Assembly (NCBI GenBank): GCA_900321525.1
Contig: ONWL01000092.1
Span: forward strand, 1-6,313
Source: an uncultured Eubacteriales bacterium
GTDB lineage: Bacteria; Bacillota; Clostridia; Lachnospirales; Lachnospiraceae
Length of the DNA stretch: 6,313 nucleotides
Direction: 5' to 3'
The position numbers and the translations under genes are program-made. Shown here piece by piece: positions 1-5,670 of this stretch; within the stretch, counting starts at the first letter, position 1, and each line of letters opens with the position of its first letter. A model generated the notes under the pieces. That model ran no database searches, had not been told where the DNA came from, and was given only the letters and a program-made list of their open reading frames with translations.

Positions 1-1210
1 CTGTGCAGTCATACCAGACCAGATCGTCCTGCCCGTTTGCCAGCGACCAGACCGCATATTTCACATCTGTGGCTCCCCGATTGACCTGACACTGTAACGT
101 CATATGATTCTCATCCAGCTCTGCCAATCTGGGGGTATAGGCATGAGGCGCAGCCTGGTAATCCGCACCGGACATACAGGCAAATCCATATTCAATCACT
201 GCCTCCATATCCCCATAATTGCTGCCATATGTGCTGCCAAGGGTCACCGCAATCAGACTGTGTCCGTCTCTTCTGGCAGCTGTCACCATCGTATACCCTG
301 CCTGTAACGTAAAACCAGTCTTTCCGGCATACACACCGTTGACCGGAATATCTCCATTTACCATCATATGCCCCATTTTCAATATACGGCTGCCAAACAG
401 ATTGGTGGGCTGGGTCTGATAGCTGGCAGTGGACAATGCCAGTGCCGTTACTGGATTGCGCAATGCTTCCTGCATGATCAATGCCATATCTCTGGCAGAC
501 ACATACTGTCCTTCTGCGTCCAATCCATGGGGATTCACAAAATGGCTGTCGGTTGCCCCGATCTCCGCAATGCGTGCATTCATCAGTTTGGCAAACTTTG
601 TCTCACTGCCGGATACATACCGTGCCAACACAGTGGCACAGGCATTGGAAGACTCCAACAGCATGCCATACAGCAGATCCTGTACACTCATCACCTCATC
701 TTCTCGAATCATAGGAGACATAGTAGAACTGAGCATGGCAACTGCATCTATATCCGCTCTGGTCACTTCTACTGTCGCACTCAAATCGGGACACTGCTCC
801 GCCACGATCAGAGCCGTCAACACCTTGGTAATGCTTGCCGGTGCATACTGCCCATTGGGACGATATCCGCTTACCACTGCACCGGTCTCTCCGTCAATCA
901 CACAATAAGCCTCTGCACTAATGTCCAAACGATTCAGTAGTGCAAAAGGCACATTTTCTGTCTCTGCCGGTTCGGTTTCGGGAATTGGCTCCTCTTCTCC
1001 TGCCACCGTTTCCTCTCTGCCTTCTGCTGCTGTCTCTTGGTGGATGGTCTGAAATTCTGTTTCTTCCCGCTCCAAACCAACCTGCACAGCCCCGGCATGT
1101 CCTTCATCTACAATGGTCACCTGTGACCAATCCTCACTACATCCGCTGACCAGCACTGCGACCGCACACAACGCTGCGGTCTTTCTCAACTGTTTCATTT
1201 TATTTTTCAT
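1..1210 (-). CDS. D-alanyl-D-alanine carboxypeptidase lipoprotein (peptidase S11), C-terminus cut by window edge
   Basis: Serine DD-carboxypeptidase of the low-molecular-weight penicillin-binding protein type. Such enzymes remove the terminal D-Ala from peptidoglycan stem peptides outside the membrane. About 403 residues are visible and no stop is reached. The N-terminus is a lipoprotein signal: a basic n-region, a hydrophobic stretch, then lipobox V-S-G-C with the lipidated Cys at about 24. A Glu-rich, low-complexity linker (about 45-85) probably spaces the enzyme from the membrane. The three family motifs are present in order: SITK (Ser126 nucleophile, Lys129), SSN (187-189) and KTG (297-299). 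After the catalytic domain, residues about 380-400 contain AVWS..NGQDDLVWY, which resembles the GBS Bsp-like repeat, and this domain runs off the edge. The start at 1210 is preferred over the in-frame ATG at 1198 because AGGTG lies 4 nt upstream (AGG 6 nt). It overlaps the methyltransferase gene by 11 bp, which suggests translational coupling. The enzymatic class is secure; the exact physiological role is not. Confidence 0.93.
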   Translation of the reverse strand, partial: MKNKMKQLRKTAALCAVAVLVSGCSEDWSQVTIVDEGHAGAVQVGLEREETEFQTIHQETAAEGREETVAGEEEPIPETEPAETENVPFALLNRLDISAEAYCVIDGETGAVVSGYRPNGQYAPASITKVLTALIVAEQCPDLSATVEVTRADIDAVAMLSSTMSPMIREDEVMSVQDLLYGMLLESSNACATVLARYVSGSETKFAKLMNARIAEIGATDSHFVNPHGLDAEGQYVSARDMALIMQEALRNPVTALALSTASYQTQPTNLFGSRILKMGHMMVNGDIPVNGVYAGKTGFTLQAGYTMVTAARRDGHSLIAVTLGSTYGSNYGDMEAVIEYGFACMSGADYQAAPHAYTPRLAELDENHMTLQCQVNRGATDVKYAVWSLANGQDDLVWYDCT

Positions 1211-2402
1211 CACACACCTGGAAAAGATAAAATTTCAAGTACAAAGATTCTTCTGCTGCCCATAAAAACGGATGATCCGGTGCCTGTGTCCGGTACTCCA
1301 CCTGCCTGAGACGCTTGTGGGCATTTCTTGCGGCCTTGCCAATGGTCTGGGTAAACAATTCAGGCGTCATAAAGTGGGAGCAGGAACAAGTTGCCAGATA
1401 GCCTCCATCCCTTACCAGCTTCATGCCACGCAGATTGATCTCATGATACCCCTTAATGGCATTCTTCACAGAATTCCGTGATTTGGTAAAAGCAGGCGGA
1501 TCCAAAATCACCACATCAAACTGTTCCCCCTGCTGTTCCAGCTTCGGAAGCAGTTCAAACACATCTGCCGCCTGAAACTTCACCACATCTTCCAAACCAT
1601 TGAGCCGTGCATTCTCCTGTGCCTGTGCCACTGCCAGTTCAGAAGCATCTACGCCCAATACACTTGCCGCACCTGCAATGCCTGCATTCAGTGCAAAAGA
1701 ACCGGTATGGGTAAAGCAATCCAATACCTTCGCCCCTGGACAAAGTTTATGAATGGAAGCACGGTTGTTTTTCTGGTCTAAGAAAAATCCGGTCTTCTGT
1801 CCATCTGCCACATCCACCAGATACTTGACTCCATTTTCCACAATGGGTACCTTCGTATCAAATGGGACTCCGATAAACCCTTTGACCCGTTCCATCCCTT
1901 CCTGAAGGCGTACTTTTGCATCGCTTCGTTCATACACCCCGCGAATAGGCATGCCCATTTCTGCCAGCTGGGATTTCAATTCCTCGATGATATCCAATTT
2001 AAACCGGTCGATTCCAAGAGCCAGCGATTGTACCACCAGCACATCCGAAAACTTATCCACCACAATTCCTGGCAGAAAATCTGCTTCTCCAAAAATCAAC
2101 CGGCAGCTATCCATCTCTATCGTATGCTTTCGATACTGCAAACAATCTGCTACACGCTGTGCCAAAAATGTCCGGTCAATGACCTGTTCCGGTCTGCGGC
2201 TCATCATGCGAATCCGAATCTTGGAATGTCCGTTATAAAAACCGGTTCCCATAGGATATCCGTCAAAATCCTCTACCTTTACCAGTTCTCCGTCTGCCAC
2301 AGTACCGGTCACGCTGTCAATCTCATTGTCATAAATCCATGCGCCACCGGCTTTTAAAAATCTGCCTTCTCCTTTTTTCAGACGTACTGTTCCATTTGTC
2401 AT
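1200..2402 (-). CDS. rlmI: Class I SAM-dependent 23S rRNA (cytosine-C5) methyltransferase, RlmI family (PUA + methyltransferase)
   Basis: Cytoplasmic rRNA methyltransferase of the RlmI/YccW family. The E. coli member makes m5C1962 in 23S rRNA; the same target here is inferred from the family. With the ATG at 2402 the protein is 400 aa, about the family length. An N-terminal PUA-type RNA-binding domain covers roughly 4-75. The family segment FGEADFLPGIVVDKF sits at 104-118. The central linker motif DGQKTGFFLDQ (200-210) leads into the Rossmann fold: SAM motif I around VLDCFTHTGSFALNAG (227-242), an acidic residue after strand 2 in GVDAS (250-254), motif IV DPPAF (301-305), and TCSCSH (338-343), whose cysteines are candidates for m5C chemistry. 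The start at 2402 is chosen because GGAG at 2415-2412 is 9 nt upstream and the protein then begins directly at the PUA domain. The upstream TTG (2438) and ATG (2417) have poorer spacing. The stop lies just inside the following carboxypeptidase gene. The symbol is assigned by family, not by proven orthology. Confidence 0.93.
   Translation of the reverse strand: MTNGTVRLKKGEGRFLKAGGAWIYDNEIDSVTGTVADGELVKVEDFDGYPMGTGFYNGHSKIRIRMMSRRPEQVIDRTFLAQRVADCLQYRKHTIEMDSCRLIFGEADFLPGIVVDKFSDVLVVQSLALGIDRFKLDIIEELKSQLAEMGMPIRGVYERSDAKVRLQEGMERVKGFIGVPFDTKVPIVENGVKYLVDVADGQKTGFFLDQKNNRASIHKLCPGAKVLDCFTHTGSFALNAGIAGAASVLGVDASELAVAQAQENARLNGLEDVVKFQAADVFELLPKLEQQGEQFDVVILDPPAFTKSRNSVKNAIKGYHEINLRGMKLVRDGGYLATCSCSHFMTPELFTQTIGKAARNAHKRLRQVEYRTQAPDHPFLWAAEESLYLKFYLFQVCDEK
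1215..1219 (-). promoter_or_regulatory. Ribosome binding site deciding the carboxypeptidase start
   Basis: AGGTG on the minus strand lies 4 nt before the ATG at 1210-1208. The site is inside the last codons of the upstream methyltransferase gene. The alternative in-frame ATG at 1198-1196 is preceded by A-rich sequence with no Shine-Dalgarno at usable distance. This makes the overlapping start more likely, and both starts keep the signal peptide. Confidence 0.5.
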
Positions 2403-2408
2403 ATTGTG

Positions 2409-2415
2409 CTTCTCC
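2409..2415 (-). promoter_or_regulatory. Ribosome binding site for the rRNA methyltransferase gene
   Basis: GGAGAAG on the minus strand, with GGAG ending 9 nt before the ATG at 2402-2400. It overlaps the alternative ATG at 2417, which itself has no well-spaced Shine-Dalgarno. This supports the shorter 400-aa product. Confidence 0.55.
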
Positions 2416-2471
2416 ATTCCAAACTGTTTCCGTTCCAAAGTATCTCACGTTTCCATGTCTTTATACACCTA

Positions 2472-2505
2472 CAGACGTATCCCCCTGTTCCGGAAGATAC
2501 GTCTG
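2472..2505 (-). other. Strong RNA hairpin in the methyltransferase leader (14-bp stem, 6-nt loop)
   Basis: Arms CAGACGTATC and GATACGTCTG form a perfect 10-bp inverted repeat. In the minus-strand RNA the stem continues inward by four more pairs: two U-G wobbles, then two C-G pairs. This gives 14 uninterrupted pairs (2505-2492 with 2485-2472) around a GGAACA loop (2491-2486). Read from the plus strand the two wobbles become A-C mismatches, so the full stem exists only in the sense transcript. No U-run follows in either direction close enough for a normal intrinsic terminator. The hairpin ends about 70 nt before the start codon. It may act in RNA stability, processing or binding of a regulator; the function is unknown. 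Confidence 0.7.
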
Positions 2506-2516
2506 ATATGTTCTCT

Positions 2517-2556
2517 CTGTTACAAACAGTGCGCTTCCTGACAGACCGCCTGTCTG
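2517..2556 (-). other. Two small hairpins in the upstream part of the leader
   Basis: The first hairpin can form from CAGAC (2556-2552) with GTCTG (2546-2542). A shifted register, GACAG (2554-2550) with CTGTC (2544-2540), is equally possible. The second pairs CTGTT with AACAG across a 3-nt loop at 2517-2529. The CAGAC/GTCTG arms recur in the larger hairpin at 2472-2505, so alternative long-range pairing is possible. The individual stems are short and could be chance. Confidence 0.4.
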
Positions 2557-2568
2557 CTTGCCAGATTT

Positions 2569-2597
2569 ATTATGACAGAATACACTTTAAAAATCAA
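2569..2597 (-). promoter_or_regulatory. Sigma-A-type promoter for the methyltransferase-carboxypeptidase unit
   Basis: On the minus strand, TTGATT (2597-2592) is followed by a 17-nt spacer and CATAAT (2574-2569). A TG one base upstream of the -10 makes it an extended -10 element. It lies 56 bp after the uvrA stop. The predicted transcription start is near 2562, which leaves a leader of about 160 nt before the methyltransferase ATG. The match is 4/6 at -35 and 5/6 at -10, with ideal spacing. This indicates that the two downstream genes have their own promoter in addition to any read-through from uvrA. Confidence 0.62.
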
Positions 2598-2652
2598 TAC
2601 TTTTCTCAGATTCCTTTGTTCCTCATCTCAGGTCTATCCATTCAAACCCACA

Positions 2653-5493
2653 TTATTTCACTTTATATTTGGGCAAAATCTTTTTCAGATACTGTCCGGT
2701 ATAGGAGGCCTCTACTTCTGCCACTTCCTCCGGTGTACCGCAAGCCACTACCGTTCCACCGCCTTCGCCCCCTTCCGGACCCATGTCGATGATATAGTCT
2801 GCGGTCTTGATCACATCCAGATTGTGCTCAATGACCACTACCGTATTGCCGCCTTCTGTCAGCTGCTGTAAAATCTCCGTCAGCTTATGGACATCTGCAA
2901 AATGCAGACCGGTGGTAGGCTCATCCAGAATATAGATGGTCTTGCCTGTACTCCGTCGGCTCAACTCTGTGGCCAGCTTCACTCTCTGGGCTTCCCCGCC
3001 GGATAAGGTGGTAGACGGCTGTCCCAGCCGGATATAAGACAATCCCACATCATATAAAGTCTCAATCTTTCTGCGGATAGAAGGCAGATGTTCAAAAAAT
3101 TGTAAAGCCTCCTCTACCGTCATATTCAGCACATCATAAATGTTCTTTCCCTTGTACAATACATCCAGTGTTTCTCTGTTATACCGCTTTCCCTGACACA
3201 CTTCACATGGCACATACACATCCGGCAGGAAATGCATTTCAATCTTAATAATACCATCCCCACTGCATGCTTCACAGCGACCGCCTTTGATATTAAAACT
3301 GAACCGGCCTTTGCTGTACCCCTTTGCCTTTGCATCCGGAGTAGAAGCAAACAAATCCCGAATCATATCAAATACACCGGTATAAGTAGCCGGATTGGAA
3401 CGGGGCGTGCGCCCGATGGGACTCTGGTCAATGGCAATAACCTTGTCTAAATGCTCTGTGCCTTCAATAATTTTAAAGCTTCCAGGTATTGTTCTGGCAC
3501 GATTCAGCTTCCTGGCAAGATATTTGTACAGGATCTGGTTCACCAGAGAAGATTTTCCCGAACCGGATACGCCGGTCACACAGGTAAAGACGCCCAGTGG
3601 AAACTGCACCTGAATCTGTTTCAGATTATTTTCTGCCGCGCCTTTTACGGTCAGCCAGTTGGCTGGTTTCCGCCTCTGTTCCGGCACCGGAATTTCCAGC
3701 CGTCCGCTCAAATAGGCACCGGTCACAGAATTCTCACATGCCATAATTTCCTCTGCTGTGCCCACCGCAATGACTTCCCCGCCATGCTCGCCGGCACCCG
3801 GTCCGATGTCCACAATACAATCTGCCTCCATCATGGTATCCGCATCATGTTCCACCACCAGCACACTGTTGCCCAGGTCACGCAAGTGTTTCAATGTGCC
3901 AAGCAATTTGTCATTGTCTCTCTGGTGCAGGCCGATACTGGGCTCATCCAAAATATACGCCACCCCTACCAGACCGGAACCAATCTGTGTGGCCAGACGA
4001 ATTCTCTGAGCCTCTCCACCAGATAAAGTACCTGTAGCTCTCGCCAAAGATAGATATTCCAATCCCACATCTACCAAAAACTTCAATCTGGCCTTGACTT
4101 CTTTTAAGATTTCTGCACCAATAGACATCTGCATGGGCGTCAGCTGCATTTGGCAGACAAACCCATACAGATTTTTAATGGACATACTGGTCATTTCATA
4201 AATGTTCAAATCCGCCACTGTCACCGCCAGAGAACTCTGTTTCAACCGCTGTCCTTTGCATAGCTTACAAGGGGTGATCCGCATGTATGTCTCATACTCC
4301 GCCTTGGTAGACTCTGCACTGGTTTCCCGATAACGTCGTTCCACATTGCGGATCAGCCCCTCAAATACCACATCATAGACGCCTTCCCCACGCTGCCCTT
4401 TATAGTGCACCTTTACCATGCGGTCTGTACCATAAATCAGAATGTCATGAATTTCCTTTGAATAATCCTCAAAGGGGGTGCTCAGGGAAAAACCGAATTC
4501 CTTTGCCAATGCATTCAATACTGCACGGGTATAACTGCTTTCATCGGTACAGGACTGCCACCCCAGCACCACAATGGCCCCCTGGTCAATGCTAAGACTC
4601 TTGTCCGGAATCATCAAATCCTCATCAAACTCCATCTTATATCCCAGTCCAAAACATTCCGGGCAGGCGCCGAATGGATTGTTAAATGAAAAACTTCTCG
4701 GTTCAATCTCTTCTATGCTGATGCCGCAGACCGGACAGGAAAAACTCTGGCTCATGTGCATGGGTTCTCCCTCAATCACATCAATGAGCACCAGCCCATC
4801 GGTGAGAGACAAGGCATTTTCCAGAGAATCGGTGAGACGTTTCTCGATTCCTTCCCGCACCACCAGCCGGTCTACAATGATTTCAATGTTGTGCTTGATG
4901 TTTTTATCCAACTGGATTTCCTCTGACAACTCATACTGGTTGCCGTCAATCCGCACACGCACATATCCACTTCGTCTGGCATGATCTAACAGCTTTTCAT
5001 GACGCCCTTTTTTGCCACGAACAACCGGTGCCAATACCTGAAATTTGATGCGCTCCGGCAGCTTCATGATCTGGTCTACCATCTGATCCACCGTCTGTTT
5101 GTGAATCTCTCTGCCACAAGAAGGGCAATGAGCCACCCCCACACGGGCATACAACAGACGCAGATAGTCATAAATTTCCGTCACCGTTCCCACAGTAGAA
5201 CGGGGATTTCGATTGGTGGATTTCTGGTCAATGGAAATGGCTGGAGACAACCCTTCGATGCTCTCCACATCCGGCTTTTCCATCTGCCCTAAAAATTGTC
5301 TTGCATAAGAAGATAAAGACTCCATATACCGTCTCTGGCCTTCTGCAAAAATGGTATCAAACGCCAGCGAGGATTTACCGGAACCACTGAGTCCGGTAAA
5401 TACCACCAGCTTCTCTCTGGGAATCTCCAGGTCGATTTTCTTTAAATTATTTTCTGACGCACCACGAATTTTAATATATTTGGTTTCTTCCAT
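2653..5493 (-). CDS. uvrA: Excinuclease ABC subunit A (UvrA), complete
   Basis: Damage-recognition ATPase of UvrABC nucleotide excision repair. UvrA dimers scan DNA, load UvrB at bulky lesions and then leave. The 946-aa length is typical. ATPase I has Walker A GLSGSGKS (34-41), signature LSGGEAQR (490-497) and Walker B ILDEP (514-518). ATPase II has Walker A GVSGSGKS (641-648), signature LSGGEAQR (830-837) and Walker B ILDEP (855-859). Zinc-binding cysteine pairs are all intact: C123/C126 with C409/C412, C253/C256 with C277/C280, and C740/C743 with C763/C766. The last is the zinc finger known to be needed for damage-specific binding. The UvrB-interaction region is roughly 130-250 and the insertion domain roughly 281-400. 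The ATG at 5493 has AAGGA 8 nt upstream. The sequence looks like a housekeeping class I UvrA, not a drug-resistance paralogue. No uvrB, its common neighbour, is visible in the window. Confidence 0.99.
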   Translation of the reverse strand: MEETKYIKIRGASENNLKKIDLEIPREKLVVFTGLSGSGKSSLAFDTIFAEGQRRYMESLSSYARQFLGQMEKPDVESIEGLSPAISIDQKSTNRNPRSTVGTVTEIYDYLRLLYARVGVAHCPSCGREIHKQTVDQMVDQIMKLPERIKFQVLAPVVRGKKGRHEKLLDHARRSGYVRVRIDGNQYELSEEIQLDKNIKHNIEIIVDRLVVREGIEKRLTDSLENALSLTDGLVLIDVIEGEPMHMSQSFSCPVCGISIEEIEPRSFSFNNPFGACPECFGLGYKMEFDEDLMIPDKSLSIDQGAIVVLGWQSCTDESSYTRAVLNALAKEFGFSLSTPFEDYSKEIHDILIYGTDRMVKVHYKGQRGEGVYDVVFEGLIRNVERRYRETSAESTKAEYETYMRITPCKLCKGQRLKQSSLAVTVADLNIYEMTSMSIKNLYGFVCQMQLTPMQMSIGAEILKEVKARLKFLVDVGLEYLSLARATGTLSGGEAQRIRLATQIGSGLVGVAYILDEPSIGLHQRDNDKLLGTLKHLRDLGNSVLVVEHDADTMMEADCIVDIGPGAGEHGGEVIAVGTAEEIMACENSVTGAYLSGRLEIPVPEQRRKPANWLTVKGAAENNLKQIQVQFPLGVFTCVTGVSGSGKSSLVNQILYKYLARKLNRARTIPGSFKIIEGTEHLDKVIAIDQSPIGRTPRSNPATYTGVFDMIRDLFASTPDAKAKGYSKGRFSFNIKGGRCEACSGDGIIKIEMHFLPDVYVPCEVCQGKRYNRETLDVLYKGKNIYDVLNMTVEEALQFFEHLPSIRRKIETLYDVGLSYIRLGQPSTTLSGGEAQRVKLATELSRRSTGKTIYILDEPTTGLHFADVHKLTEILQQLTEGGNTVVVIEHNLDVIKTADYIIDMGPEGGEGGGTVVACGTPEEVAEVEASYTGQYLKKILPKYKVK

Positions 5494-5501
5494 GTTTCTT
5501 T

Positions 5502-5506
5502 TCCTT
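5502..5506 (-). promoter_or_regulatory. Ribosome binding site for uvrA
   Basis: AAGGA on the minus strand, 8 nt before the uvrA ATG at 5493-5491, within an A-rich stretch. It fixes the start of the 946-aa product, which begins at the usual distance before the first Walker A motif. Confidence 0.7.
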
Positions 5507-5558
5507 ATAATAATCTATAGTAACTGATATGTAATGACCTCTATTCAGGGGGCAATAT

Positions 5559-5603
5559 TTCGCGAAGGTTTTGCAAAGCAAAATCCTGAGTTGTTTGTTC
5601 AGG
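5559..5603 (-). repeat. Cluster of three short inverted repeats upstream of uvrA
   Basis: Three adjacent symmetric elements lie about 65-110 bp before the uvrA start. They are a perfect 8-bp palindrome TTCGCGAA (5559-5566), an inverted repeat TTTTGC-AAA-GCAAAA (5569-5583), and CCTGA-9 nt-TCAGG (5585-5603). In minus-strand RNA the middle one extends to an 8-bp stem, GG UUUUGC with GCAAAA CC, carrying one bulged A. None is followed by a T-run, so they do not look like an intrinsic terminator. They could be operator sites or RNA structure in the uvrA leader. No consensus Firmicute LexA box (GAAC-N4-GTTC) is present here. Confidence 0.45.
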
Positions 5604-5604
5604 T

Positions 5605-5654
5605 AAAAATTCCATCGACAGAGTGGATTTGAAATGGATTTTATACTTCCACTC
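5605..5654 (-). repeat. Overlapping inverted and direct repeats just after the HAD gene; weak terminator candidate
   Basis: A 7-bp inverted repeat GAGTGGA (5621-5627) / TCCACTC (5648-5654) encloses 20 nt. Within it, TGGATTT occurs twice as a direct repeat (5624-5630 and 5635-5641) separated by GAAA. In the minus-strand RNA an A-rich tract, AAAATCCAT, can pair with ATGGAATTTT with one bulged A across an 18-nt loop, ending in five U residues (5609-5605). This has the layout of an intrinsic terminator for the HAD gene, but the stem is A-U-rich and the loop is long, so termination would be inefficient if real. Confidence 0.3.
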
Positions 5655-5670
5655 CACCTGTTTGCCTCTG

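Noticed and set aside
368..940. Plus-strand open frames of up to 190 codons opposite the carboxypeptidase gene.
   Set aside because: They are antisense to a gene with intact catalytic motifs, rich in Cys and His, and lack any family resemblance. They are shadows.
2403..2438. Longer methyltransferase start at a TTG (2438) or an ATG (2417).
   Set aside because: The additional 5-12 residues precede the PUA domain, neither start has a well-spaced ribosome binding site, and the ATG at 2402 does.
2472..2505. The strong hairpin read as an intrinsic terminator for uvrA.
   Set aside because: It lies downstream of a good promoter and no T-run follows the stem on the minus strand. The plus-strand side is only loosely T-rich and there is no plus-strand gene to terminate.
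2472..2556. A small MITE-like element bounded by CAGAC/GTCTG.
   Set aside because: The terminal repeats are only 5 bp and I see no target-site duplication. A genome-wide search for copies would be needed to revive the idea.
5585..5603. A LexA/DinR-type SOS box ahead of uvrA.
   Set aside because: Only one half-site (GAAC on the minus strand, 5600-5597) is present. The partner half does not match GTTC at the required spacing.
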